Source of the DNA: Rhodanobacter sp.
Lineage (GTDB): Bacteria > Pseudomonadota > Gammaproteobacteria > Xanthomonadales > Rhodanobacteraceae
Direction of reading: 5' to 3'
Assembly (NCBI GenBank): GCA_004298505.1
Contig: SCRO01000056.1
Coordinates: 124,001-188,000, forward strand
Length of the DNA: 64,000 nt
The notes under the pieces were generated by a model that was not told the DNA's origin, searched no databases, and saw only the letters and a program-made list of their open reading frames with translations. The position numbers and the translations under genes were made by a program. Below, piece after piece: positions 46,861 through 55,866 of the stretch (within the stretch, counting starts at the first letter, position 1; each line of letters begins with the position of its first letter).

Positions 46861-47226
46861 ATGTCTGCCGCCTCCTACAGCACCTCAGAAGCCGCGAAGC
46901 TCGCTGGCGTGACGGTGCATCAGGCCCGCACCTATGTCACGGCCCACCTGGTGAAGCCGTGCGGCTCGACATCAAACGGGTACCTCTTGTTTGACGATGT
47001 CTGCGTCAAGCGACTGCAACTCATCGCCGCGGCCACTCGCGCGGGCCTGTTGCTCCGCGAGATTACCGGACTGGTCGAGGCCCTTGAGGCCGGGGACCGG
47101 TCAGCGCAGCTGCGCGCGCGCCGCGAAATCACTGGCGCCATCGGCGCGCGACAAGCAGCGATCAGGCAACTTCAAGCAATGGTATCCAGCGCATGCGGAA
47201 CCGCCCCGTCAGAGAGGAAGTTATGA
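46861..47226 (+). CDS. merD: MerD-like MerR-family coregulator
   Basis: 121 residues: YSTSEAAKLAGVTVHQARTY is the DNA-binding start and GYLLFDDVCVKRLQLIAAAT the wing and following helix, closely matching MerD (GVSVHxVRDY, GYGLFDDAALQRL). It lacks the MerR mercury cysteines; MerD is known to displace MerR from the operator and down-regulate the operon. It follows the reduced merA and overlaps the CBS gene (ATGA). Confidence 0.8.
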   Translation: MSAASYSTSEAAKLAGVTVHQARTYVTAHLVKPCGSTSNGYLLFDDVCVKRLQLIAAATRAGLLLREITGLVEALEAGDRSAQLRARREITGAIGARQAAIRQLQAMVSSACGTAPSERKL

Positions 47227-47798
47227 AATATCGAGCTCTTGCCTTGTCCCCCCCGACGTCCCCGACGGTCCTCCCGTGTTCTGCGCCAGATCAGCAAAAG
47301 CTGGCTCTGGACGCCCCCGCATTGATGGCGATGACGGATTTCAACTATCAGTGTCCGGTCGTCGTCAGCCCGGACCGCCGGATCGACGACGCGCAACAGG
47401 ACATGATTCGCAGCGGCGTGCGCGCACTGCTCGTACTTGAAGCTGAGTGCGTACGGGGCTTGATCACTCTTCAGGACATGCTGGGAGAGCGCCCTATCCT
47501 GTTTCTGCAAAGCTCGGCATGCCTGCAGGACAGGTGCGACCATCACGAGGTGCGCGTTGCCGATATCATGACACCGGTGGAGCAACTGCTCACGCTGGAC
47601 CTCCCCATCGTGCAATCGGCCCGTGTCGGCGATGTGGTCGAGACTTTCAAAACGAGTGACCACAGCCACCTGGTGGTGACCGCGGCTTGCCCTGATGGCG
47701 CAAGCCGCGTCTGCGGGTTGATTTCGCGGACGTGGCTGGAGCGGCAGTTGGACTGGACTCCGGATACGGATCGGCCAGGTGAAACAGGCACTCGGTGA
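47223..47798 (+). CDS. CBS-pair protein in the mer operon
   Basis: 191 residues with two CBS domains: FNYQCPVVVSPDRRIDDAQQ to GLITLQDMLGERPI, and VRVADIMTPVEQLLTLDLPI to CGLISRTWLERQL. CBS pairs usually sense adenine nucleotides. Cysteines in the linker (SSACLQDRCDHHEV) are unusual and might respond to metal. The gene is coupled to merD and followed after 4 bp by a patatin gene, so the pair is in the mercury operon. Confidence 0.85.
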   Translation: MKYRALALSPPTSPTVLPCSAPDQQKLALDAPALMAMTDFNYQCPVVVSPDRRIDDAQQDMIRSGVRALLVLEAECVRGLITLQDMLGERPILFLQSSACLQDRCDHHEVRVADIMTPVEQLLTLDLPIVQSARVGDVVETFKTSDHSHLVVTAACPDGASRVCGLISRTWLERQLDWTPDTDRPGETGTR

Positions 47799-47802
47799 GC
47801 CC

Positions 47803-48678
47803 ATGATGCCCGTCAACACCACGGCCGTCCGCAGAGCGCTCATCCTTTGTGGCGGCGGCGCTCGCGGAGCTGTAGAAGCCGGCTTCTACCAGGCCATTAC
47901 CGAACTCGATCTCGCATTCGATCTGATCGTCGGCACCTCGGTCGGCGCTCTCAACGGTGCCTGTATTGCCGCCGGCATGTCCCCCGACGAACTGTCCACA
48001 CTGTGGCGGCACATTCGCCGCCGCGACGTGGCCGCCTGGAACTGGCCAGTCCTCTGGCGTGGTGGTGGACTCATGACACTCGATCCGCTGCGACGCCTGC
48101 TGCGCGCGCGGCTGCCGGTCACCCGTTTTGAAGACCTGAAGATCCCACTGGTGGTAGTCACCACCGATCTGCAGGCAGGCACCCCCGTGTACTGGCACGA
48201 TGAGGGTGACCTCATCGAACCGGTCATCGCCAGCATGAGCCTGCCCGGCATTTTCCCGCCGGTCGTCATTCAGGGGCGAGCGCATGTGGACGGAGGGGTG
48301 ACCAACAATGTGCCCTTTGCGCCAGCCCTCGAACGTGGCGCACGCGAGTTGCTGTTGACCTCGTGTACTTGCTGCACGCCAGCGACACGGCCCTTGCGCT
48401 CGCCGCTGGCCATCCTTCTGCGCAGCTTTCTGATCTCGCTGGAAAGCAAGTACCTGTGCGAATTCGACCACCATCAACGCCAGGGTATTGCCGTCCGCAT
48501 GGTCCAGCCGCGGCTGGAGCGCGAGGTTGGGCTGCTCGATTTCGCGCATGCCGAGGCGCTGATTCAAAGCGCCTACGATCAGACCTTGGCCGACCTGGCG
48601 AAGCCCGTGAACGACACTTTGACGATGGTGGAAGCAGACATGGACTGCTCCAGTAACGTACGCTGTGATCGATTCTGA
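47803..48678 (+). CDS. Patatin-like phospholipase in the mer operon
   Basis: 291 residues: ALILCGGGARGAVEAGFYQA oxyanion loop, IVGTSVGALNGACIA nucleophile elbow, VDGGVTNNVPF catalytic Asp. It is distant from the two cassette patatins. A cysteine cluster TSCTCCTPATRP follows the catalytic Asp. ATG at 47803 is preferred; a GTG 24 bp upstream overlaps the CBS gene. It may remodel membrane lipids on mercury exposure, which is inference from the operon. Confidence 0.85.
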   Translation: MMPVNTTAVRRALILCGGGARGAVEAGFYQAITELDLAFDLIVGTSVGALNGACIAAGMSPDELSTLWRHIRRRDVAAWNWPVLWRGGGLMTLDPLRRLLRARLPVTRFEDLKIPLVVVTTDLQAGTPVYWHDEGDLIEPVIASMSLPGIFPPVVIQGRAHVDGGVTNNVPFAPALERGARELLLTSCTCCTPATRPLRSPLAILLRSFLISLESKYLCEFDHHQRQGIAVRMVQPRLEREVGLLDFAHAEALIQSAYDQTLADLAKPVNDTLTMVEADMDCSSNVRCDRF

Positions 48679-48976
48679 TGCGACGCTTGCCGCGCCGGAG
48701 CCGAGTCGGAGGCGAAAACTGGCAGCCACCCCCGCGGTCGTAATTAGGCGTTACTGTACGGCCTCGTTGAGCAATCCCGAGGCCGCGTACAGGCGTTCGA
48801 TCACGCGGCGGGAACCGGCCAGGATGCCCCGATTCGGGGACTGTCTGCGGCGCGTGCTCACGAGGTCCAGCGTAGCATGCACGGAGGCCATTCCAATCGA
48901 TTGAATCCTATTCGCTGGCGATCGCCTCTATGGGCTGTGCCACCCACCTTGACTCAATGTCTCACGGAGATGCTTC
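48679..48976. other. Intergenic, with a possible minus-strand gene tail
   Basis: No complete gene. The minus strand reads AGSRRVIERLYAASGLLNEAVQ before a stop near 48751, which looks like the end of a protein but is too short to identify. Confidence 0.35.
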
Positions 48977-49759
48977 ATGCTTGCAGGAAAAACCGCCTTG
49001 ATTACCGGCTCGACCAGCGGCATCGGACTCGGCATTGCCGAGCTGTTCGCCAAAGACGGTGCCAACATCATTCTCAATGGCTTCGGCGACCCCTCGGATA
49101 TCGAGCTGCTGCGTTCGGGTATGGAAGAAAAATATGGCGTCAAGGTGCGTTTTCAGGGCGCCGACGTGAGTAAAGCCGCCGAGATCGAGGCGATGTTTGG
49201 CGCCATCGAGGGCGAATTCGGTGGCATTGATATTCTCGTCAACAACGCCGGCATTCAATACGTGGCGCCGATTGATGAGTTTCCGCCGGCCAAGTGGGAC
49301 GCCATCATCGCGATCAACCTGAGCGCGTCGTTCCACACGATTCGCCATGCCCTACCGACGATGAAGAAGCGCCACTGGGGGCGCATCATCCAGCTCGCAT
49401 CGGCGCACGCGTTGGTCGCATCGCCGTTCAAATCCGCCTATGTTGCGGCCAAGCACGGCATCGCCGGCCTCACCAAGACGGTGGCATTGGAGGTGGCAGA
49501 GCAAGGCATCACCGTCAACGCGATCTGCCCCGGCTACGTGTGGACTCCGCTGGTGGAAAAGCAGGTGCCGGAAACAGCCAAGGCGCGCGGCATCAGCGAG
49601 GAAGAGGTGATCAAGAACGTGCTGCTCGCGGCACAGCCGACCAAGCAGTTCGTGACCGTCGAGCAGATAGCGGCGCTGGCAGGTTTTCTGACCAGCGAGG
49701 CGGCGGCATCGATCACCGGTTCGATCCTGCCGATCGATGGCGGCTGGACAGCGCACTGA
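48977..49759 (+). CDS. bdhA: 3-hydroxybutyrate dehydrogenase, cassette B (intact)
   Basis: 260 residues, short-chain dehydrogenase. ALITGSTSGIGLGIA is the NAD loop, NNAGIQ follows, IIQLASAHALVAS and YVAAKHGIAGLTKT hold the Ser and Tyr-x3-Lys, and the C-terminus is SITGSILPIDGGWTAH. It interconverts 3-hydroxybutyrate and acetoacetate. ATG 48977 follows ACGGAGA. The corresponding gene in cassette A has lost about 200 codons. Confidence 0.93.
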   Translation: MLAGKTALITGSTSGIGLGIAELFAKDGANIILNGFGDPSDIELLRSGMEEKYGVKVRFQGADVSKAAEIEAMFGAIEGEFGGIDILVNNAGIQYVAPIDEFPPAKWDAIIAINLSASFHTIRHALPTMKKRHWGRIIQLASAHALVASPFKSAYVAAKHGIAGLTKTVALEVAEQGITVNAICPGYVWTPLVEKQVPETAKARGISEEEVIKNVLLAAQPTKQFVTVEQIAALAGFLTSEAAASITGSILPIDGGWTAH

Positions 49760-50219
49760 TGCATATCCAGGACATCCTGCAGCTGGCTTCCATGCCTGTC
49801 GCCGCGCCCTCGTACCCGGCTGGCCCCTACCGTTTCGTCGATCGCGAGTACCTGATCATCAGCTGGGATACAAGCACCAGCACTTGCTGTATGACGTTGC
49901 GGGGCGAAAGCAATGCTCGCCGACGTCGGTCATCGAAAAAATGAGCAAGGCGCAAGTCAACCTCAAGCTGATTCCTGGTGTCGACGGCAAACTGGCGATC
50001 GTCCAACTGGTGGCGTACAACCTCACCGACATCACCGTGAAAGGGGCCTGGTCGGGGCCGGCGCGCCTGCATCTGGTCGCGCACGCGAATGCATCCGTGG
50101 CGGATCTGCCGGTGCACAAAGCGCTGGGCGGTCTGCATTTCATCGCCGATCTAACCCTGCCTTACGGTCGGATCCTGCACGACTATCTGGCCGCCACCGC
50201 GGCAACCACGCATGGGTAA
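49760..50219 (+). pseudogene. Acetoacetate decarboxylase, cassette B, internally deleted and frameshifted
   Basis: From ATG 49760 it reads MHIQDILQLASMPVAAPSYP to EYLIIS, then loses frame; at about 49866 the homology resumes in another frame as LGYKHQHLLYDVAGRKQCSP and runs to the normal C-terminus. About 100 residues containing the active-site lysine are absent. The intact equivalent is at 33580-34380. Confidence 0.9.
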
Positions 50220-51417
50220 GCGAACCGACATGAAATCAGCGAAGAAAGCGGCCAGCGTCTCCAATTCAGTGGGAGAGGACACGGCGAACACTGCAAGATC
50301 CGCAAGCAGCACAAGCAAACTTGAATCCATGGCCGAAAAGCGACCGGAGCAGGTCGTGCTTATCATGCAAGGTGGCGGCGCACTGGGTGCGTTCCAGGCT
50401 GGTGTGTACGAGGCAATGCACGAGGCAGGCATGGAGCCGGACTGGGTGGTCGGAACTTCGATTGGAGCCATCAATGCGGCGCTCATCGTCGGCAACGAGC
50501 CATCCGAACGACTGGTGCGACTCAGGGAGTTCTGGGCGCTCGTCTCCAGCGCGACTACCTCGGCTGCGCTATGGAACGTGCCTGGTTCCGGCAATCTCGT
50601 GCAGAACCTCGGCGCGGTCGCAAACGGGGTGCCGGGCTTCTTCACTCCCAATTATCGGGCGTTACTGGGTGGTCAGGCATCTCCGGGCGCAGCGGCCGCC
50701 AGTTACTACCAGGTCAAGCCATTGCGGCAAACGCTGGACAGGCTGGTGGATTTCGGCTATCTCGCCGACGGCAAGATCCGACTTACCCTGGGCGCGGTCA
50801 ATGTTCGCTCCGGCCGCATGCGCTACTTCGATAGTCGGGTCGATGCGATTCATCTCGACCACGTCATGGCCTCCGGCGCGCTGCCGCCGGCATTCCCGGC
50901 CGTCAATATCGATGGCGAATGGTATTGGGATGGTGGGGTCTATTCGAATACGCCCATCGAAGTGGTCATGGACGACAGCCCACGGCGCAACTCGCTGATC
51001 TTCGCCACGCGGCTGTGGCAACAGGAAGGCGACGCGCCGCAGTCGATCTCGCAGGTCATGAGTCGCTACAAGGATATCCAGTATGCCAGTCGGGTCGACA
51101 GTCACACCGCACGGCAGCAACAAATCCATCACCTGCGCCATGTCGTGCGCCAGTTGGGTAGCCTGCTGCCGGCAAGCCAGATCGAAAAGCCTGCCGTAAG
51201 GGACTTGCTGGCGCTGGGCTGCGGCACGGTGATGCACGTCATCTCGCTGCAGGCGCCCGCACGGGAAGATGATGATCACCTCAAGGATCTGGACTTCACC
51301 CCGACAGGTATCGCGGCCCGCTGGGACGCCGGGCGCGATTTTGCACGTCGCCAGATTGCGGCGGCACCATGGAATGAGGCGGTCGATCCCGTAATGGGTA
51401 TCGTCGTACACCGCTGA
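50212..51417 (+). CDS. Patatin-like phospholipase, cassette B
   Basis: 401 residues, with GGGALGAFQAGVYEAMHEAG, GTSIGAINAALIVG and WDGGVYSNTPIEVV as in cassette A, and the shared C-terminal region (IQYASRVDSHTARQQQIHHL). The Ser/Ala-rich N-terminus (first 43 residues) differs from copy A. It overlaps the broken decarboxylase; ATG 50230 is an alternative start. Confidence 0.9.
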   Translation: MGKRTDMKSAKKAASVSNSVGEDTANTARSASSTSKLESMAEKRPEQVVLIMQGGGALGAFQAGVYEAMHEAGMEPDWVVGTSIGAINAALIVGNEPSERLVRLREFWALVSSATTSAALWNVPGSGNLVQNLGAVANGVPGFFTPNYRALLGGQASPGAAAASYYQVKPLRQTLDRLVDFGYLADGKIRLTLGAVNVRSGRMRYFDSRVDAIHLDHVMASGALPPAFPAVNIDGEWYWDGGVYSNTPIEVVMDDSPRRNSLIFATRLWQQEGDAPQSISQVMSRYKDIQYASRVDSHTARQQQIHHLRHVVRQLGSLLPASQIEKPAVRDLLALGCGTVMHVISLQAPAREDDDHLKDLDFTPTGIAARWDAGRDFARRQIAAAPWNEAVDPVMGIVVHR

Positions 51418-51481
51418 ATCGTAGGTACCATGCATCGCACGCTTGACGTTGCCCAGCACGGTGTTGATCCACCAGAAGATC
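51418..51481 (-). pseudogene. IS1595-family transposase scrap
   Basis: About 21 codons reading FWWINTVLGNVKRAMHGTY match the conserved ISXO2-like transposase segment (FWWVNTVLGNVKRALHGTYH). Nothing else of the element is seen. Confidence 0.6.
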
Positions 51482-51540
51482 GACTGTCCTTCACTGAGTA
51501 TCCGGAATCCAGTGTGGAAGGCGCAGCCTCGACCGTTCGA

Positions 51541-52047
51541 TCAGGTCAACCGCCAGGCATCCTTGAGCAAGAGGATCAGTTGGCGCTCACGCAGCGGTGT
51601 GGGCTCAAATCCGAACCGCCGATAGAACATCTGCGCGCTCTCGTCGAGTGGATGGGTCAGCAGTGCTCGAATGCCCACATCTTCGACGATCTTGAGCGTG
51701 CGACGAATGGCGTCCTGCAACATGCCGGCACCGAGCCCGCGACCGTGGCAGGCCTTGTCGACTGCGAGCCTGGCGAGAATGATCAGCGGAATCGGGTATT
51801 GTCCCATCCCACGTCGGATTCGCTCTGGCGCTTCGAGCGTGTCGATCTGGCCCACAGTCAGACTGAAGTATCCGACCACGCGATCTGCCTGGCAGACAAC
51901 GAAGGTTCTCGCGGAACCACTTCCCTGTGCCTGACGCGCGAAGCGCTGCAGCCAGTCGTTCAGCGCGTGCTTGCCACAGTCGAATGAGTCCAGCTGGTGC
52001 TTGGCATCAAGCGACACAGGAACCGAAAAGCTCAATGCGCGCCCCAT
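51541..52047 (-). CDS. tacT: GNAT acetyltransferase toxin, TacT type
   Basis: 168 residues. FDCGKHALNDWLQRFARQAQ, TFVVCQADRVVGYFSLTVGQ, the acetyl-CoA loop LARLAVDKACHGRGLGAGML and FYRRFGFEPTP define the TacT/AtaT family that acetylates aminoacyl-tRNA and blocks translation. Its start overlaps the antitoxin gene. Confidence 0.92.
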   Translation of the reverse strand: MGRALSFSVPVSLDAKHQLDSFDCGKHALNDWLQRFARQAQGSGSARTFVVCQADRVVGYFSLTVGQIDTLEAPERIRRGMGQYPIPLIILARLAVDKACHGRGLGAGMLQDAIRRTLKIVEDVGIRALLTHPLDESAQMFYRRFGFEPTPLRERQLILLLKDAWRLT

Positions 52048-52319
52048 GGCGGGCGCTTGGAGAACAGATCAATCAAACCGGGATTATCGGATTCTGGTCG
52101 ATCCAGCATATCCAACACCGCCTGGTACTGACTGCCGGAAACCATGAACAAGCGTTGGTCGAGCAACGCCTGCTCCGCGGCTTGGAAGGCCGCATCGAGA
52201 ACAAAATCGGTCAGCGACTTGGGCGTTGCCTCGGCAGCGCGGCGTAGCACAGCCTCCTGCTCGGGCGTTGCGCGCAAACCGAGTCGAGCAGATCGAGCAG
52301 TAGGGGGCGTAGTAGGCAC
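52032..52319 (-). CDS. tacA: DUF1778 antitoxin, TacA type
   Basis: 95 residues: the N-terminal ribbon-helix-helix (SARLGLRATPEQEAVLRRAA, SLTDFVLDAAF) followed by a toxin-binding tail (LFMVSGSQYQAVLDMLDRPE). It neutralises TacT and represses the pair. It is first in the operon; toxin start lies inside its 3' end. Confidence 0.92.
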   Translation of the reverse strand: MPTTPPTARSARLGLRATPEQEAVLRRAAEATPKSLTDFVLDAAFQAAEQALLDQRLFMVSGSQYQAVLDMLDRPESDNPGLIDLFSKRPPWGAH

Positions 52320-52415
52320 CGCATGTCTCTCTAACGTATACTAGACGCACACCGTCCAGTTCGACAAATTTCCGTTCCCACACTGGATTCCGGATATAGA
52401 TCGGCCGGTAGATCG

Positions 52416-53939
52416 TCAGCGCTGCAACCAGCGCCGCAGCCATGACCGTAGCAGCGGGGTCAGACGCGTGCGGTTATAGGCATCCGCGGCCTGCTTGATC
52501 GCATCGGCCTGGGTTGGATAGGCGTGGATGACGCGGGCCAGCGTACGCAGGCCGACCCCGGCAACCATCGCCAGGGTGATCTCGTTGATCATGTCGCCGG
52601 CACGCCGGGCAACGATCGTCGCACCGAGGATGCGGTCGCTGCGTTCGCGGACATGGATCTTGACGAAACCGGCTTCCTCGCTGTCGGCAATGGCCCGATC
52701 GACGTCGTGCATCGGGATAGTGAAGGTCTTGACCGGAATATCGCGGTGGTTGGCCTGGCGTACATACAGGCCGACATGGGCAATCGCCGGATCGGTGTAG
52801 GTGCACCAGGGTATGGTCAGTGCGCTCAGCCGTTGGCGGCCGGGAAACAGCGCATTGCGCACTGCAATCCGCGCCGAGGCGTCGGCGGTGTGGGTGAACT
52901 TGTGCTCCAGGCAAACATCGCCGGCGGCATAGATGCGCCGATTGCTGGTGCGTAAAAAATCGTCAACCCGAATGCCATCTTCGTTGTTGTAATCGACGCC
53001 CGCGGCCTCCAGATCCAGCCCCTCGACATTCGGCACCCGACCGGTGCCGGTGAGAATGGCATCGACCGCGACCGTGCTCTTGTAGTCGTCGCTGACCAGG
53101 TCGACGAGCTTCTGCTCGTTTTCCACGCGCACGTTGGCGGCCGTGGTGTTGAGCCGCACCTCGATGCCATCGCGCGCGAAGGCGTCCGAGAGGAGCTGCG
53201 CCGCGTCGCGTTCTTCCCTGGGCAAGAACAGGGGCCAGCTCTGCGTGATGATAGTCTGCGCCCCGAAGCGACAAAATGCCTGTGCCAGTTCGCAGCCCAG
53301 CGGACCGCCGCCGATCACCAGCAAGCGGCGTGGCAGTTCGGTCAGGTCGAAGACATTCTCGTTGGTCAGAAAGCCGGCCTCGACCAGGCCGGGAATCGAG
53401 GGCGTACACGGCCGCGAACCGGTGGCGATCACGGCCTTTTTGAAGTGCAGCCGTAAACCATCCACCGCCAGCGTAGTGCCGCTGGTGAAGCGTGCCTGGC
53501 CGAAGAACACATCCACACCGGCCGCCTCCAGCCGCTGCACCGAATCGGCGCGGCCGATGCGGGTGCGAATGGCGCGCATGCGCGCCATCACGGCGGCAAA
53601 GTCGACCCGGATATCGGCCGGGATCTGCCCGCCATACTGCTCGGCATGGCGCATCCCGGCGTACAAATGCGACGTGCGGATGATCGCCTTCGACGGCACG
53701 CAGCCGACATTCAGGCAGTCGCCACCGAGTCGATCGCGCTCGATCAACGCGACTTTCGCGCCCAGCGCCGCGGCGGCATGCGCCGTCACCAATCCTGCGG
53801 TGCCGCCGCCGACGACCACGAGGCTATAGCAGGGTGCCGGCCGGGGATTGCGCCTCCCGGCCGGATGCACACTTTCCAGCAGCTCGCGCTCACCGGGATC
53901 CTGCGGACGGATCGAGTCGTGACTCTGGCGATGCGGCAT
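52416..53939 (-). CDS. MerA-like FAD/NAD(P) oxidoreductase without Hg-specific cysteines
   Basis: About 507 residues. FAD loop LVVVGGGTAGLVTAHAAAAL, disulphide GGDCLNVGCVPSKA, NAD fold LLVIGGGPLGCELAQAFCRF, YAAGDVCLEHKFTHTADASA and a dimerisation domain (PTQADAIKQAADAYNRTRL) with an Arg/Trp-rich end (LLRSWLRRWLQR). There is no N-terminal metal domain and no C-terminal CC, so annotation as mercuric reductase would be wrong; it belongs to the related mercuric-reductase-like group of unknown substrate. ATG 53939 has GGAG 7 nt upstream. Confidence 0.85.
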   Translation of the reverse strand: MPHRQSHDSIRPQDPGERELLESVHPAGRRNPRPAPCYSLVVVGGGTAGLVTAHAAAALGAKVALIERDRLGGDCLNVGCVPSKAIIRTSHLYAGMRHAEQYGGQIPADIRVDFAAVMARMRAIRTRIGRADSVQRLEAAGVDVFFGQARFTSGTTLAVDGLRLHFKKAVIATGSRPCTPSIPGLVEAGFLTNENVFDLTELPRRLLVIGGGPLGCELAQAFCRFGAQTIITQSWPLFLPREERDAAQLLSDAFARDGIEVRLNTTAANVRVENEQKLVDLVSDDYKSTVAVDAILTGTGRVPNVEGLDLEAAGVDYNNEDGIRVDDFLRTSNRRIYAAGDVCLEHKFTHTADASARIAVRNALFPGRQRLSALTIPWCTYTDPAIAHVGLYVRQANHRDIPVKTFTIPMHDVDRAIADSEEAGFVKIHVRERSDRILGATIVARRAGDMINEITLAMVAGVGLRTLARVIHAYPTQADAIKQAADAYNRTRLTPLLRSWLRRWLQR

Positions 53940-53966
53940 GTTCGGCTCCATGGTCAAAGGGCGTGG

Positions 53967-55265
53967 CTACAGCCAGCCGCCGCGGAATCCGGCGCGCTGC
54001 AATCCGGCACGGATATGGGGGCAATCGCGCATGAGCCGCCAGATCAGTTCGCTGCGATGGTTTTCGATCATCATCAACACGATACCCTGGTCGAGCCCGA
54101 AGTGTCCGGCCGCCACCCACGCGGCCCGGTCGGCGCCGGCGAGGGATGGATTGAAGCTGCTCGCGTACTGATCCGTCGGCAGCATCTCGGGATAGCGTTG
54201 ACGCATGCTGCGGGCGGCACACAGCACGGCTTCGGGTGCGAACGGCAACGAGGCCAGCGCAGCCCAGCCGGCAAGGCTCCCGTCATCGGGGCCGTAGGGC
54301 ACACCGCGTGCGGCATAACCGAACAGGCGACGCCGTGGATCGGCCCGCTCCGGCAACGGCTGGCTCGGGCCATCACAGGCGGTGAGTCCCCAGCAATTCT
54401 CGTCGTAACCGGCAAAGCTGTGCGGGTTGCGTCGTGCGTACTCGCGCTGCACCTCGGTGGCGCGACGGCTGTTCTCGAAATAGTCGCAACGCTTTTCGCG
54501 CATGAAGCGATCCCGGATACCACGAAAGTCGATCCATGCATGCGAGAACTGGTGGATGAACAACGGCCCCGCGTACAAGAAATCGTAGCCGTAGAGATTC
54601 TCCCACTGGTAGGTCGCGGTCCAGGCTCGGTAAGCCTCCTCGCCACCTTCGATCGGGTGGCTCGGCGAGCCCAGCGCAAGCACGTACAGCACGATCGCCT
54701 CGCTGTAGCCATCCCAGCCGTAATGCAGGAAGCCGCTTTCGGGTTTCCAGCCCATGCAAATCGTTTTTGACCGGTTCTGCGACCAGCGCCAGTCAATGCG
54801 CAGGTAGAGCGTCTCGACGAGCTCGCGCAATTCGGTTTCTTCGGGTGTCTTCGCGGTGAAATACCGGCCCGCGGTCAGCATGCCGGCGACCAGCAACGCG
54901 GTGTCGATCATCGACAGCTCCGAACGCCACACGCGCGCACCGCTGTGCATGTCGAGAAAGTGATAGTAGAAGCCTTTGTAACCCGTCGTCTCCTGACCTT
55001 CGCCCTGTTCACTGTCGTGGAAGAAACGCAGTGTGACGAGCGTGCGCTCGACCGCGTCGGCCCGCGTCATCCAGCCGTGCTCTACCGCCACCGGATAGAT
55101 CGACAACGCAAACCCGACTACCCCGATGCTGCACGGCGAGCCGTCGCGCGAGGTGTCGGCGACGAGGCCGTTGGCCGGATTCACAACCTCAAGGAAATAG
55201 CTGAACGCGGCCCGCTGCAAGTCATCAAGCAGCGCCTCATCTGCGGCAATAGACGTCTGAATCAT
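53967..55265 (-). CDS. Glycoamylase-domain protein
   Basis: 432 residues. The region from SYFLEVVNPANGLVADTS through GVVGFALSIYPVAVEHGWMT, then HDSEQ-rich text, TALLVAGMLTAGRYF, and GLTACDGPSQPLP to GFRGGWL corresponds to the glycoamylase (PF10091-type, (alpha/alpha)6) family. No signal peptide, so cytoplasmic; the likely substrate is a beta-glucan or glycan oligosaccharide. It may be co-transcribed with the following oxidoreductase (27-bp gap). Confidence 0.82.
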   Translation of the reverse strand: MIQTSIAADEALLDDLQRAAFSYFLEVVNPANGLVADTSRDGSPCSIGVVGFALSIYPVAVEHGWMTRADAVERTLVTLRFFHDSEQGEGQETTGYKGFYYHFLDMHSGARVWRSELSMIDTALLVAGMLTAGRYFTAKTPEETELRELVETLYLRIDWRWSQNRSKTICMGWKPESGFLHYGWDGYSEAIVLYVLALGSPSHPIEGGEEAYRAWTATYQWENLYGYDFLYAGPLFIHQFSHAWIDFRGIRDRFMREKRCDYFENSRRATEVQREYARRNPHSFAGYDENCWGLTACDGPSQPLPERADPRRRLFGYAARGVPYGPDDGSLAGWAALASLPFAPEAVLCAARSMRQRYPEMLPTDQYASSFNPSLAGADRAAWVAAGHFGLDQGIVLMMIENHRSELIWRLMRDCPHIRAGLQRAGFRGGWL

Positions 55266-55290
55266 GCTTGTAATCTAACATGTTGATGTG

Positions 55291-55866
55291 ATGCAGATGC
55301 TCACTGCCGCGCCGCCCTTCGCCGGGTTCTACGGTTCCGCGCACGATACGGAGCTGGACTACGCCATGGAGGCGATGTTCTCCAATGACCAGGGTGATAC
55401 GACTCCGGGCCTCGCCGCTCGCGTGAGCAGCACGTGTCACTGGTCCGCGGTTTACCGCGCATACGTCAAGGAGTTCGCGGACTCCTACTGCGGGGAAGCT
55501 GGAATCATCGAGGTGGATGCCATGTCAGCCGAAACCAGCGCTTGGATGGCACCCGTCGATCGCTGCAATGCGGCGCATCTTGCTGAGGTGACGCCGGTGA
55601 CAGATGGATCCCCGGACCACATTACCGACGTGGTTCGACCTCGCGTCAAGACGTACGAGGAACGACTGACTGAGACCACCACGCTCCGCACCCACGGTAA
55701 GCTCGTCGAGACCGTGGTGGAGATCACATGGAACATGGCGCTGGCGCGCTTGCGGCCCAACGACAGCAATGTGGGGCAGATCCTGCATCGTCATGGGTAC
55801 GTTTCTTGTTGCTTCGGTTCAATGTTTCTATCATTATGGAACTGTAGAATTCATTCCGAGGCTGCC
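55291..55866 (+). other. Open frame continuous with arsC; probably untranslated
   Basis: From ATG 55291 the frame is open for 192 codons and runs into arsC without a stop. The translated text (for example TETTTLRTHGKLVETVVEITW) has no homology known to me, there is no ribosome site, and an arsC promoter lies inside it. It could be the decayed start of another gene. Confidence 0.35.
55809..55837 (+). promoter_or_regulatory. Probable promoter of the arsenic operon
   Basis: TTGCTT (55809-55814) and CATTAT (55832-55837) are 17 bp apart, 29 bp before the arsC start. The AT-rich spacer differs sharply from its surroundings and may be the ArsR site. Confidence 0.55.

Noticed and set aside
52416-53939. 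Calling this oxidoreductase a second mercuric reductase
   Set aside because: It has the MerA-like fold but neither the N-terminal metal domain nor the C-terminal vicinal cysteines needed for Hg(II) handling.
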